A DNA stretch of 64,000 nt from Trebonia sp963759545 (GTDB taxonomy: Bacteria > Actinomycetota > Actinomycetes > Streptosporangiales > Streptosporangiaceae). Positions 16,908 to 25,552 of this stretch are shown in pieces. The translations under genes and the position numbers were made by a program. The DNA lies in assembly GCA_963759545.1 (NCBI GenBank), contig CAVXAB010000028.1, positions 106,851-170,850 on the forward strand. Reading direction: 5' to 3'. How positions within the stretch are numbered: position 1 is the stretch's first letter; each line of letters begins with the position of its first letter. Under the pieces are notes generated by a model, which saw only the letters and a list, made by a program, of their open reading frames with translations, did not search any database and was not told where the DNA came from.

Positions 16908-17645
16908 CTAGTCGCCGACAGCGCGCAGGCGCGGCGTTTCATACCCGTCGTAGTAGTCCTCGTCGGCCGCCTCGGCGCCCGCGTTCGACGTCATGTACTT
17001 GCCCGCCAGGCCTGGGGCGAAGTCACGGCCAGGGCCGGAGTCCTCGTAGTCGGCAGGAACGGGCGCGGCGGCGAATTTCGCGGCGAGTACCGCCGCCGCC
17101 TCGGCGATGCCCTTGGTGGAGGTGCCGTCGGCCGGGGTGACCCGCGCCTGCGCGTCAAGGGCACGGGCGCGTTCCGCGGCGCGCGCGACGGCCGCAGCCT
17201 CGTACTGCGCCCGCTCGGCGTCGGCCTGCGCGGCCTCGCGGAGCAGCAGCAGGTAGCCGACGAGCATGATCGTCGGCGGCACGACCACCCACACGGCGGC
17301 CAGGCCGAGGACAGCTAGCGCGATCGCCGCGGCCTCAAGACCGATCAGCATCAGCAGGAGGCGACGGCGGGCTGCCAGCATGCGCCGCCGCGATTCCTCC
17401 GCGCTCAGCGGCTCTGCGGCCCGCGCAAAGGCAGGGACCCAGCGCGGCGCCTCGTCCGCCTCCACGGCCTCAGCCGCGTCCGCTGGCATGCCGTCCTCAG
17501 CTTCCGCCTCTGGCTCGGCGGTAACCGTGGGCTCTGCTGCCACCGGAGCAGAACCCCCGCGCGCGGAGTCCCGCCGAAGCCACCGGGGAATGAGCACGCA
17601 TGCCCAGATCGCGACAATCGCCAAGTAAAGGATGGCGCTGCTCAT
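16908..17645 (-). CDS. sepX: Divisome membrane protein SepX/GlpR
   Basis: The 245-residue protein begins with one membrane segment (SSAILYLAIVAIWACVLIPRW) followed at once by LRRDS, the hallmark of SepX/GlpR. An acidic Ala/Glu-rich region comes next. Two further hydrophobic segments (about 93-135) follow RRRMLAARRRLL, then an Ala-rich helical part and a tail. In Streptomyces SepX is needed for septum formation in hyphae. The neighbourhood (GNAT acetyltransferase, mog, moaC, moeA, galU) matches the streptomycete arrangement and supports the call. The second hydrophobic pair suggests three or so membrane passes. Confidence 0.85.
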   Translation of the reverse strand: MSSAILYLAIVAIWACVLIPRWLRRDSARGGSAPVAAEPTVTAEPEAEAEDGMPADAAEAVEADEAPRWVPAFARAAEPLSAEESRRRMLAARRRLLLMLIGLEAAAIALAVLGLAAVWVVVPPTIMLVGYLLLLREAAQADAERAQYEAAAVARAAERARALDAQARVTPADGTSTKGIAEAAAVLAAKFAAAPVPADYEDSGPGRDFAPGLAGKYMTSNAGAEAADEDYYDGYETPRLRAVGD

Positions 17646-17772
17646 CGGGCTCGTACCTCCCCTCGGTCATTCCGGCACCGGGCACACCGGACATGTGACG
17701 CAGCGTAAAGGGAGCGACTGCCGATAACGAGTACCGGCGCGGCGTGTCGCGAAGATCAACGGCAAAGTTCCG

Positions 17773-18468
17773 TTATGACACCGGTAAGGCGCCGGACCGT
17801 GACGCCCGCGATGCGGCGAGCGAGATCCGCCATCTGGGCAGCATTCCCGCCGGCACTTCCTCGGCGGTGATCGCGTAGCAGATGTGGTCGCGCCAGGTGC
17901 CGTTGATGTGCAGCTGCCGCACCCGGACGCCCTCGTCCCTGAACCCGAGCTTCTCCACCACCCGGCGGGACGCGGCGTTCTCCGGCCTGATGGACGCCTC
18001 GAGCCGGTGCATGCCCATCACGCGGAAGCAGTGGTCGACGGCCATCGCCAGCGCCGTGGGGATGATCCCAAGCCCGGCGTACGACTCGTCGATCCAGTAG
18101 CCGATCTGCCCGGACCGCGACGACCCCCACACGATGGAGCCGACGGTGAGCTGACCGGCGAACTGCCCGCCGTAGCAGACCACCCAGGGCAGCGCGACGC
18201 CCTGCCTGGCCTCCCGCCGCATGGTGCGGACCATGGACACGTACGGCCCGATCGGAGACCTGACGAGCGGCGTCTCCGGGTTCGACGGCTCCCACGGGCG
18301 CAGCCACGAGGCGTTCCGCACCCGGATCTCGCGCCAGGCGCGCGCGTCGGATACGCGTACCGGCCTGAGCATGACCGGCGCGTCCAGCAGGTCCGGCTCT
18401 GTGAGGGTGGCCGGCCACCCGTGGATGCGTCCCACGGCAGTCAATCGTTCCCCTGAGTGCTGTTCCAT
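17773..18468 (-). CDS. GNAT-family N-acetyltransferase, RimJ/RimL type
   Basis: The 231-residue protein has the RimJ-like opening VMLRPVRVSDARAWREIR and NASWLRPWEP. The acetyl-CoA binding region is IGYWIDESYAGLGIIPTALAMAVDHC, followed by HRLEASIRPENAASRRVVEKLGF. This subfamily acetylates protein N-termini, often ribosomal proteins S5 or L12, although other substrates are known. The ATG at 18468 is used. The gene sits between mog and sepX, as in other actinomycetes. Confidence 0.88.
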   Translation of the reverse strand: MEQHSGERLTAVGRIHGWPATLTEPDLLDAPVMLRPVRVSDARAWREIRVRNASWLRPWEPSNPETPLVRSPIGPYVSMVRTMRREARQGVALPWVVCYGGQFAGQLTVGSIVWGSSRSGQIGYWIDESYAGLGIIPTALAMAVDHCFRVMGMHRLEASIRPENAASRRVVEKLGFRDEGVRVRQLHINGTWRDHICYAITAEEVPAGMLPRWRISLAASRASRSGALPVS

Positions 18469-18498
18469 CTAGCCTAGGCCAGAGACGGTACCGCAACG

Positions 18499-19053
18499 CT
18501 ATGCGTTCTCGGGGGCATGCTCGGCGTCTGCTTGATGAGAGTGCCCCGCGCCCGCGCCCGTGCTTGGGTCGGTCCGCACGTGGTCACCGCCGCGGATCTG
18601 GTCCACGGCGTGCACGAGGATCGGGCGCAACACGTTCATCCCGTCCTTGACGCCGCCCGTTGACCCGGGCAGGTTGACGATCAGCGTCCGTGACGCGATG
18701 CCCGCAAGCCCCCGGGACAGGATCGCGGACGGCACGCCGGCGGCGGCACCCGCGGACCGCAGCGCCTCGGCGATGCCGGGGATCTCACGGTCGACCACCC
18801 GCCTGGTCATCTCCGGTGTCTGGTCGGTGGGCGTGAGCCCGGTACCGCCGGTGGTGATGGCCACGTCGTACCCGGCGGTGACCGAGTCGCGCAGCACCTG
18901 CTCGACGGCTTCGCCGTCGGGGATGACCAGGGGACCGTCCACGACGTCGCATCCCGCCGTGCGGAGCAGCTCGACGAGTACCGGGCCTGAACGGTCCTCG
19001 TAGACGCCGGCCGACGCCCTGTTGGACACGGTGATGGCGAGCGCGCGGATCAT
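18499..19053 (-). CDS. mog: Molybdopterin adenylyltransferase (MogA/MoaB family)
   Basis: 184 residues: TVSNRASAGVYEDRSGPVL at the start, then the molybdopterin-binding TTGGTGLTPTDQTPEMTRR and LIVNLPGSTGGVKDGM. The enzyme adenylates molybdopterin before metal insertion by MoeA. The gene overlaps moaC by four bases (ATGA) and belongs to the moeA-moaC-mog cofactor cluster. The C-terminal 25 residues are His/Ala-rich and variable. Confidence 0.92.
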   Translation of the reverse strand: MIRALAITVSNRASAGVYEDRSGPVLVELLRTAGCDVVDGPLVIPDGEAVEQVLRDSVTAGYDVAITTGGTGLTPTDQTPEMTRRVVDREIPGIAEALRSAGAAAGVPSAILSRGLAGIASRTLIVNLPGSTGGVKDGMNVLRPILVHAVDQIRGGDHVRTDPSTGAGAGHSHQADAEHAPENA

Positions 19054-19535
19054 GCGCGCCGCCAGCTGCCTGACTTGCCGCCGTCCTTGGCCTCAAGCCG
19101 GACGTCGGTGATCACCGCGCCCTTGTCGACCGCCTTGATCATGTCGATCAGCGTGAGCGCGGCGACGGACACGGACGTCAGCGCCTCCATCTCGACCCCC
19201 GTCCGGTCGGCGGTGCGCACGGCGGCGGTGATCGCCACGCCGGAGTCCTCGACGGTGAGGTCGACGGAGACGCCGTGGATGGCGAGCGGGTGGCAGAGCG
19301 GTATCAGGTCGGGCGTCCGCTTCGCGCCGGTGATCCCGGCGATCCTGGCGACGGCGAGCGCGTCCCCCTTGGGCACGGTCCCGTCGCGGAGCGCCGCCAC
19401 GGCCTCGGCCGAAAGCAGCACCCGCCCGGAGGCCGTGGCCGTCCTTACCGTCACTTCCTTGGCTGAAACGTCCACCATTCGCGCGCGCCCCGCCTCGTCC
19501 AGGTGGGTCAGCCGCGCCGGTGCCGCATCACTCAT
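19050..19535 (-). CDS. moaC: Cyclic pyranopterin monophosphate synthase
   Basis: 161 residues, normal MoaC length. Diagnostic segments are LTHLDEAGRARMVDVSAKE, KRTPDLIPLCHPLAI with the active-site CHPL, and GVEMEALTSVSVAALTLIDM with the conserved Glu-Met-Glu-Ala-Leu. Lys in MIKAVDKGAVI and in LEAKDGGKSG are the usual catalytic lysines. MoaC makes cyclic pyranopterin monophosphate, the first stable intermediate of molybdenum cofactor synthesis, with MoaA. Confidence 0.95.
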   Translation of the reverse strand: MSDAAPARLTHLDEAGRARMVDVSAKEVTVRTATASGRVLLSAEAVAALRDGTVPKGDALAVARIAGITGAKRTPDLIPLCHPLAIHGVSVDLTVEDSGVAITAAVRTADRTGVEMEALTSVSVAALTLIDMIKAVDKGAVITDVRLEAKDGGKSGSWRRA

Positions 19536-19750
19536 GGCGCAAGCCTACGCGCCTCGTGTGCAATCCCAAGTCAAAGGCACAGACTCCGGCTTCCGAACGG
19601 ATTCGTGCTCCGCCCTCCCGTTCCCGCGATCTCGCCAGGCGCGGGCAGAGCGGGTCACCCGGGTTCTTCCTTACGGCCCGCCTGCCACGAGCACGCGCGG
19701 CGCGGGGCGGCGTGAAACACGCAGTCGTTCGGGATAATCCGTGGCGGCAT

Positions 19751-19800
19751 CCGGAAATGTCGGGCGCTGCGCGCCACGACATTCCCGGATATTTCATGAC
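19751..19800 (-). repeat. Palindromic REP-like element, copy 1
   Basis: On the minus strand GTCATGAAATATCCGG is followed by a hairpin whose arms are AATGTCG / CGACATT flanking GGCGC / GCGCC. The same head and hairpin occur at 35321 and, degraded, at 35528. It fills the otherwise empty stretch between moaC and moeA (19536-19826). Confidence 0.7.
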
Positions 19801-19826
19801 ATGTGAATGTGGTCGGCTGCCCCGGA

Positions 19827-21143
19827 CTAGGGGAGGATCAGGACGTCTACCGTGTCGTCGGCGGGGAGCCTGGTTTCCCACTCAGGGACGATGATGAGGG
19901 CGTTGGCCCTGCCCAGGTAGGCGATCTGGTGCGAACCCTGGCCGGACAGGGGCGTGACCTTGCTGCCGTCGAGCACGGCGCGCAGGTACGACCGGCGCCC
20001 GGACGGTGAGCGCACCGGTCCGGTGAGCGTGGCCCGCACCGAGGGCAGCGACAGGTCGCTCGCGCCCTGAAGGGCCGCGAGCGCGGGCCTGACGAACATC
20101 TGAAATGACACGTAGGCGCTGACGGGGTTGCCTGGCAGCGTGAAGATCGGCACGGCTCTTCTCGCGCCCACACCGCCCGCCCCACCCGGCGCGCCCACAC
20201 CGCCCGCCCCGCCCAGCCCGCCCTCGCCGCCCTTGCCGAGCACGCCGAAGCCTTGCGGCATGCCCGGCTGCATCGCCACCTTGCGGAAGGTCACGGTGCC
20301 GAGCTTGCGCAGCGCCGCCTTGACGACGTCGTGCTCGCCGCCCATGGAGACCCCGCCGGTGGTGATCAGCAGGTCGGCGTGGGCCAACTGCTCCTCGAGG
20401 GCGGGCAGCACGCCGTTGGGGTCGTCGGGCACCCCGGAGCGCCGCCGGGCGACCGCGCCGGCCTCACGGGCCGCCGCCGCGATCATGTAGCTGTTGGAAT
20501 CCCAGATCCGGCCGGGCACCAACGGGGTGCCCGGCTCGGTCAGCTCGTCCCCGGTGGACAGCACCACGACCCGGGGCCGCGGGCGGACGGTGACCGCCTT
20601 GCGTCCCGCGGACGCCGCGACCGCTATCTGCATCGGCCGCATGCGCGTGCCCGCGGTAAGCAGCGTCTCGCCCTCGGCCGCGTCGCCGCCCACGTAACGG
20701 ACCGCGTTGCCGTGCTCGGCCGGACGGTAGATCGCGACCTGGGCGTCGCCGTCGTCGGTCCACTCCACCGGGACCACGGCGTCCGCCCCGGCGGGCAACC
20801 GCGCACCGGTCATGATCCGCATCGCGGTGCCAGGCGCCAGCCGGTGGGTGCCGATGTCGCCCGCCGCGATCTCGCCCGTCACACGGAAGGTCGCGGGCGA
20901 GTCCTCGGCGGCGCCCGCGACATCGGCGGCACGGACGGCGTACCCGTCCATGCTTGAGTTGTCGAAGGACGGCAGCGCGACGGCCGCCGTCACGTCCTCG
21001 GCGAGCACGCATCCCTCGGCGGCCGCGAGTTCAAGGCTGACCGGGGCGAGCGGGGTGATCGCCGAGAGGATCGCCGCCTGGTACTCCTCGACCGTGCTTG
21101 GCGCGCTGTCGGCGGCGGCGTCTGGCGTGGTGCCTGACGTCAC
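19827..21143 (-). CDS. moeA: Molybdopterin molybdotransferase MoeA
   Basis: About 438 residues. The GTG at 21143 overlaps the galU stop as GTGA and is preferred over an upstream start at 21173. Family features: LPSFDNSSMDGYAVRA, GTAMRIMTGARLPAGADAVV, VVVLSTGDELTEPG, ITTGGVSMGGEHDVVKAAL and FTLPGNPVSAYVSF. It inserts molybdate into adenylated molybdopterin. Unusual is a Gly/Ala-rich low-complexity insert of about 25 residues between FGVLGKGG and VPIFTLPG, in a surface loop; the underlying DNA is a degenerate tandem repeat around 20165-20235. Confidence 0.93.
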   Translation of the reverse strand: MTSGTTPDAAADSAPSTVEEYQAAILSAITPLAPVSLELAAAEGCVLAEDVTAAVALPSFDNSSMDGYAVRAADVAGAAEDSPATFRVTGEIAAGDIGTHRLAPGTAMRIMTGARLPAGADAVVPVEWTDDGDAQVAIYRPAEHGNAVRYVGGDAAEGETLLTAGTRMRPMQIAVAASAGRKAVTVRPRPRVVVLSTGDELTEPGTPLVPGRIWDSNSYMIAAAAREAGAVARRRSGVPDDPNGVLPALEEQLAHADLLITTGGVSMGGEHDVVKAALRKLGTVTFRKVAMQPGMPQGFGVLGKGGEGGLGGAGGVGAPGGAGGVGARRAVPIFTLPGNPVSAYVSFQMFVRPALAALQGASDLSLPSVRATLTGPVRSPSGRRSYLRAVLDGSKVTPLSGQGSHQIAYLGRANALIIVPEWETRLPADDTVDVLILP

Positions 21144-22042
21144 CGCTGCTCTTCGAGGAACTTGCGGAGCCACGGGATGAACTCCCCGGCCAGGTCGGGC
21201 CGCTCGGCCGCGAACATCACCATGGTCCGAAGGTAGTCCAGCTTGTTACCCGTGTCGAAGCGGCGCCCGTGGAAAAGCACGCCGCGGAGCTCGCCCTTGC
21301 TTGCCTGCACCTTGAGCGCGTCGGTGAGCTGGATCTCCCCGCCCCGCCCGGGCGGCGTCTCACGGAGGATGTCGAAGATCTCCGGGTCGAGCACGTAGCG
21401 CCCGATCACGATCCAGCGGCTTGGCGCGGTGCCGGGCGACGGCTTCTCGACCAGGTCGGTGATCATGACCACGTCGTCTTCCGCGGTCGCCTCGACGGCC
21501 GCGCAGCCGTACAGCGAGACCTCCTCTGGATCGACCTGCATCAGGGCGACGACGCTGCCGCCGTACTGGTTCCTGATGTCGATCATCCGGGTGAGCAGCG
21601 GGTCTCTCGGATCGATGAGGTCATCGCCGAGTAGCACCGCGAACGGCTCGTGGGCCACGTGCTGCTCCGCGCACAGCACGGCATGGCCAAGCCCCTTGGG
21701 GTCTCCCTGGCGCACGTAGTGCATGGTGGCGAGCTCGCTGGACTCCCGGACGAGCCTGAGCTTGTCCCAGTCCTCCTTCGCGGTCAGCGCCTCCTCGAGC
21801 TCGTAGGCCCGGTCGAAGTGGTCTTCGATGGAGCGCTTACTTCGGCCTGTGATAAGCAGGACATCGTTGAGGCCAGCAGCTACGGCCTCTTCCACGACAT
21901 ACTGAATCGCAGGCTTGTCGACGACAGGCAGCATTTCCTTAGGCGTCGCTTTTGTCGCTGGCAGGAACCGTGTTCCCAGCCCGGCGGCGGGGACCACGGC
22001 TTTGGTTACTGCTGGCGTCCTGGCTTTGCCGGTATCGACCAT
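21140..22042 (-). CDS. galU: UTP-glucose-1-phosphate uridylyltransferase
   Basis: 300 residues, a typical bacterial GalU. The nucleotide-binding loop is AAGLGTRFLPATKATPKEM; further signatures are DKPAIQYVVEEA, GLGHAVLCAE, VLLGDDLID and FHGRRFDTGNKLDYL. It makes UDP-glucose from UTP and glucose-1-phosphate for glycans and trehalose. It shares four bases with moeA downstream and is divergent from the 5-formyltetrahydrofolate cyclo-ligase gene. Confidence 0.95.
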   Translation of the reverse strand: MVDTGKARTPAVTKAVVPAAGLGTRFLPATKATPKEMLPVVDKPAIQYVVEEAVAAGLNDVLLITGRSKRSIEDHFDRAYELEEALTAKEDWDKLRLVRESSELATMHYVRQGDPKGLGHAVLCAEQHVAHEPFAVLLGDDLIDPRDPLLTRMIDIRNQYGGSVVALMQVDPEEVSLYGCAAVEATAEDDVVMITDLVEKPSPGTAPSRWIVIGRYVLDPEIFDILRETPPGRGGEIQLTDALKVQASKGELRGVLFHGRRFDTGNKLDYLRTMVMFAAERPDLAGEFIPWLRKFLEEQR

Positions 22043-22073
22043 GGGTCAAGCGTAGTGACTTCCCGGGAGCAAC

Positions 22074-22760
22074 GTGCACGACATACCCGCCTCTGACACC
22101 CCGCGTGAGCCGTCCGACGCAGGTCGGGACGCTGCAGCGGCCGTCGACAAGGCCAACATGCGGCGCCGGCTGGTCGCGGCTCGCGCGGCCATGCCGGACG
22201 CTGAGCGCGCGGCGGCGGCCCGCCTTATCAGGGACCACGTGCTTGAAATGCCCGAGGTGTCCGCCGCTGGGACGGTGGCGGCCTATTACTCGGTTGGCAC
22301 GGAACCGGACACGCACGGGCTCGTCTTCGCGCTGTGGAAGCGCGGCAGCTACGTGGTCCTGCCGGTGCTGCTCCCCGACGGTGACCTTGACTGGGCGTCC
22401 TACGAGGGGCCAGACTCGCTCGCGGCCGGGCCGAGGGGCCTGCTCCAGCCGGTGGAACCAGTTCGCGGCCCTGGCACCGTGGCCCGCGCGGACGTGGTGC
22501 TCGTCCCTGCCATGGCCGTCGATGTCAGCGGTAAGCGGCTTGGTCGCGGCGGCGGTTCCTACGACCGGGCGCTCGCCAGGGTCGGCGGGCAGGTGCCGAC
22601 GATCGGGTTGATCTACGACGACGAACTGGTGCCAAGCGTGCCTGCCGAGCCGCACGACCGCGCGGTACGCGCGGTCGCCCGCCCGTCGCACGGCGTCACC
22701 TGGCTGCCTGCCGCCGTGCCAGGCGCGGAATCAGCGGGGCGCTCGCGCAGTTATCCTTAG
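22074..22760 (+). CDS. 5-formyltetrahydrofolate cyclo-ligase
   Basis: 228 residues from a GTG with GGGAG upstream. MRRRLVAARAAM is the usual first helix; AAYYSVGTEPDTHGLV contributes the substrate pocket. VLVPAMAVDVSGKRLGRGGGSYDRAL carries the ATP-binding Gly-rich signature, and IGLIYDDELVPSVPAEPHD closes the fold. The enzyme converts 5-formyl-THF to 5,10-methenyl-THF with ATP. The location next to galU is common in actinomycetes. Confidence 0.93.
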   Translation: MHDIPASDTPREPSDAGRDAAAAVDKANMRRRLVAARAAMPDAERAAAARLIRDHVLEMPEVSAAGTVAAYYSVGTEPDTHGLVFALWKRGSYVVLPVLLPDGDLDWASYEGPDSLAAGPRGLLQPVEPVRGPGTVARADVVLVPAMAVDVSGKRLGRGGGSYDRALARVGGQVPTIGLIYDDELVPSVPAEPHDRAVRAVARPSHGVTWLPAAVPGAESAGRSRSYP

Positions 22761-22819
22761 CAGTCTGCGACTGCGAGTGCTAATCTATCGAACCGAATTG
22801 GTTCCGCCTGGGAGGAATC

Positions 22820-23224
22820 GTGCCCACATACCAGTACCTGTGCACCGAATGCGGTGGCCAGCTCGAGGCGGTGCAGAAGTTCACGGACGAGCCGCTGACG
22901 GTGCATGAGGACTGCGGCGGCCGGCTGCGCAAGGTCTTCTCGCCCGTGGGCATCGTGTTCAAGGGGTCTGGCTTCTACAAGACAGACAGCCGTACCAGCG
23001 CTTCGTCGGCCGCCTCGTCGTCGTCCTCGAAGGACGGCGGCTCGAAGGAGAACGGCTCGAAGGAGAACGGTTCGAAGGAGAGCGGCTCGAAGGAGAGCGG
23101 CTCTTCTTCTTCCTCGTCCGATTCTTCTTCGTCGTCCGGGAAGCCCGGTGGCGAGTCGTCGTCGTCTTCGTCCGCCGCCGCGTCGTCATCCTCGAGCAGC
23201 TCTTCTGGCGAGAAGGTCGCCTAG
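22820..23224 (+). CDS. FmdB-family zinc-ribbon protein with Ser-rich repeat tail
   Basis: The first 53 residues are a complete FmdB zinc ribbon: PTYQYLCTECG, with a second Cys near EDCGGRLRKVFSPVGIVFKGSGFYKTD. Rather than the usual short ending, residues 54-134 are Ser/Gly/Lys-rich. They include four tandem GSKE(N/S) units encoded by about 15-base DNA repeats (about 23040-23100), then long Ser runs. The GTG at 22820 has GGGAGGA upstream. FmdB proteins are small putative regulators whose function is not settled. The gene is five bases upstream of the MTA phosphorylase gene. Confidence 0.9.
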   Translation: MPTYQYLCTECGGQLEAVQKFTDEPLTVHEDCGGRLRKVFSPVGIVFKGSGFYKTDSRTSASSAASSSSSKDGGSKENGSKENGSKESGSKESGSSSSSSDSSSSSGKPGGESSSSSSAAASSSSSSSSGEKVA

Positions 23225-23229
23225 CCGCG

Positions 23230-24065
23230 ATGACTGCTACCCCCGGGGCGGACGCCCCGCCGAAGCCGGTCGCGGACATCGGGGTAATCGGCGGGTCGGG
23301 CTTCTATGAGTTCCTGACCGACGCCGAGGAGGTCAGGGTCGAGACGCCGTTCGGCGAGCCGAGCGAGGCCGTGCTCGTCGGCCAGGTCGAGGGCCGCCGG
23401 GTGGCCTTCCTGCCGCGGCACGGCAAGGACCACCGGTTCCCCGCGCACAAGATCCCGTATCGCGCCAACATGTGGGCGCTGCGCGCGCTCGGCGTACGGC
23501 GGATCCTGGCGCCGAGCGCCGTGGGCTCGCTCACCGCGTCATACGGCCCTGGCACGCTGGCCATCCCCGATCAGCTGGTAGACAGGACCGGGGGGCGCGT
23601 CCAGAGTTACTACGACGAGTACGCGGTGCACGTCGCGTTCGCCGACCCGTACTGCCCGTCGGGGCGGGCGCACGCGATCGCGGTCGCGCGGCAGGCGGGC
23701 TGGGTGCCGGCTGGCCAGGGACGCTGGTCGTCATCGACGGCCCGCGGTTCTCGACCCGCGCGGAGTCGCGGTGGTACGCGGCGCAGGGCTGGACGCTGAT
23801 CGGCATGACCGGGCACCCCGAGGCGGTGCTCGCCCGCGAGCTGGCCATGTGCTATACGACGCTGGCGCTGGTCACCGACACCGACGCGGGCGTGCAAGAA
23901 GGCGAAGGGGTCACCCAGGCCGAGGTCTTCGAGGTGTTCGGCAAGAACATGACCCGCCTCCGCGAGCTGGTGGCGAAGATCATCGCCGCCTTCCCCGAGG
24001 AGCGCGAGGACGACCTCTGCGCCCACGCGCTCGACGGCATCAGGCTCCCTCTTGAGCTGCCGTAA
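23230..24065 (+). CDS. mtnP: S-methyl-5'-thioadenosine phosphorylase (single-base frameshift)
   Basis: About 278 residues once joined. The first part (IGVIGGSGFYEFL, PRHGKDHRFPAHKIPYRANM, APSAVGSLTASYGPGTLAIPDQLVDRT) reads to about 23718. The second (TLVVIDGPRFSTRAESRWYA, IGMTGHPEAVLARELAMCY, VTDTDAGVQEGEGVT) continues in another frame to 24065. Exactly one G is missing from the GGG run at 23718-23720; adding it gives GQGTLVVIDGP, the conserved sequence. This strongly suggests a homopolymer error. The enzyme splits methylthioadenosine to adenine and 5-methylthioribose-1-phosphate in polyamine and methionine salvage. Confidence 0.92.
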
Positions 24066-24158
24066 CGGCGATCCCTCGCTGGTCACGGGTTCACGGAATC
24101 CGCAGACTTCACAGGTCAGGCATATCTGGAGGTAGCGCGTCGCGGTAAGGTCGGTCCC

Positions 24159-24767
24159 GTGACAGACTTCGAGATCCCGGCCAGGGGCTCAGCTGAGGTG
24201 CACGTGCTGCACGAGGGGTATGTCGGGCTTGAGGGTGACGACGAGCGCGTCAGCGGGACGGTAACGCTGATCGTCGACGGTGAGGCCGTGATCGTCGTCG
24301 ATCCAGGGATGGTCGCCGACCGCGGCGCGCTGCTCGCCGCGCTTGCCGCGCACGGGCCGCGCCAGGAAGACGTCACCGACGTGGTCTTCAGCCACCATCA
24401 TCCGGATCACACAGTCAACGCCGCGCTGTTCCCTAACGCTCGGATCCACGACCACTGGGCGGTCTACCAGGGAGACCGCTGGCTGGACAGGGACGCGCAC
24501 GGGGCGGTACTCGCCCCGTCGGTGCGACTGCTGCGCACTCCGGGGCACACCAGCGAGGACATCTCCACGGTCGCCTCGACGGCCGACGGCGTGTCCGCGT
24601 GCACGCACGCCTGGTGGTCGGCGGCGGGCCCGGAGGAGGATCCCCTGGCCACCGACGCGGCGGCGCTGAAGGCGAGCAGAGACCTCCTGCTAAAGGTCGC
24701 CACGGTGATAATTCCCGGTCACGGGGCGCCCTTCCGTGCCCGGCGAGCCCGCGTAACGTTCCAGTGA
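24159..24767 (+). CDS. Metallo-beta-lactamase-fold hydrolase (MBLAC1-like)
   Basis: 202 residues from GTG 24159. The metal motif is SHHHPDHT (HxHxDH), with further ligands in LRTPGHTSEDIS and the closing IPGHGAPF. Short members of this group resemble MBLAC1-type nucleases or hydrolases. The loop normally bearing a metal-bridging Asp reads SACTHAWWSA here, so the second metal site may be altered. No operon partner suggests the substrate. Confidence 0.85.
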   Translation: MTDFEIPARGSAEVHVLHEGYVGLEGDDERVSGTVTLIVDGEAVIVVDPGMVADRGALLAALAAHGPRQEDVTDVVFSHHHPDHTVNAALFPNARIHDHWAVYQGDRWLDRDAHGAVLAPSVRLLRTPGHTSEDISTVASTADGVSACTHAWWSAAGPEEDPLATDAAALKASRDLLLKVATVIIPGHGAPFRARRARVTFQ

Positions 24768-24984
24768 CAAGCGGCGTTCCGGCTGTTATGGGGTACTGTG
24801 CGCGGGTGGGGCGCCGTCCCCGGCTCATTGGCCCCCGGCGTGACTACCTGTCACAGTCGCGCTGCAAAAGCGGTATCGCTGGCCGGCGAACGGGTAATCT
24901 AGCCAGCCGTGCGGTTAATCCTCCGTTCGGCCCGGGGTCGCGCTCCGCGACCGTCGTGCCCAGGACAGAAGCGACGAGCCTCCC

Positions 24985-25431
24985 GTGGCTGACTGGCCAC
25001 TGATATCCGATCTCGGCCCCCTCGGGGCGTTGCCGACCGTTCCCCGCCTCGCGCGCGGCTTCGTCAGCGTCACGCTCAACGGCTGGGGCTTGGACACGCT
25101 GGCCGACGTTACCGAACTGCTGGTCAGCGAGTTGAGCACCAATGTCGTGCGGGCAGCGACGAACCCGGACGGCGCGCTGAGGTATGACGCGGACGGCAAG
25201 ATTCCGCTGCTGTGGATCCGGCTGCTCTGCGACCACGTGCGGCTCATGATCGAGGTCTGGGACACCCTGCCCGCGGTGTTCGGCGCCCCCGTGGCGCGCC
25301 ATCCGGAGCCGGATGAGGAGTCAGGCCGCGGACTGGAGATCATCGAGACGCTGGCCGACGAGTGGGGCTGGGAAAGCGTCCCTGGCTGGGCGGGCAAGAA
25401 GGTCTGGGCAATCCTGAAGCTGGGCGCCTAG
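24985..25431 (+). CDS. HATPase-domain ATP-binding protein, RsbW-like
   Basis: 148 residues. An N-box-like LLVSELSTNVVRAATNPDG and a G-box-like ESGRGLEIIETLADEWGWE mark the GHKL ATPase fold seen in the many small SpoIIAB/RsbW-like proteins of actinomycetes. Such proteins are anti-sigma factor kinases or their relatives. No anti-anti-sigma or sigma gene is adjacent. The GTG at 24985 is the chosen start. Confidence 0.83.
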   Translation: MADWPLISDLGPLGALPTVPRLARGFVSVTLNGWGLDTLADVTELLVSELSTNVVRAATNPDGALRYDADGKIPLLWIRLLCDHVRLMIEVWDTLPAVFGAPVARHPEPDEESGRGLEIIETLADEWGWESVPGWAGKKVWAILKLGA

Positions 25432-25439
25432 GGCGCGTA

Positions 25440-25479
25440 AAAGCTGGTGGAGGGCCGCGCGCGGCCCTCCACCAGCTTT
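25440..25479. terminator. Perfect 40-base palindrome between convergent genes
   Basis: The sequence begins AAAGCTGGTGGAGGGCCGCG and continues as its own exact reverse complement, starting nine bases after the HATPase stop and with T-rich ends on both strands. It serves as a bidirectional terminator for the HATPase gene and the sugar-permease gene. Confidence 0.9.
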
Positions 25480-25552
25480 GTTCGCGGCCGCTCAAGCGGA
25501 GCGCCGACGGGGATCCTTACCGGCACCGCGGCTACAGTCTTCGAGTTCGCCG

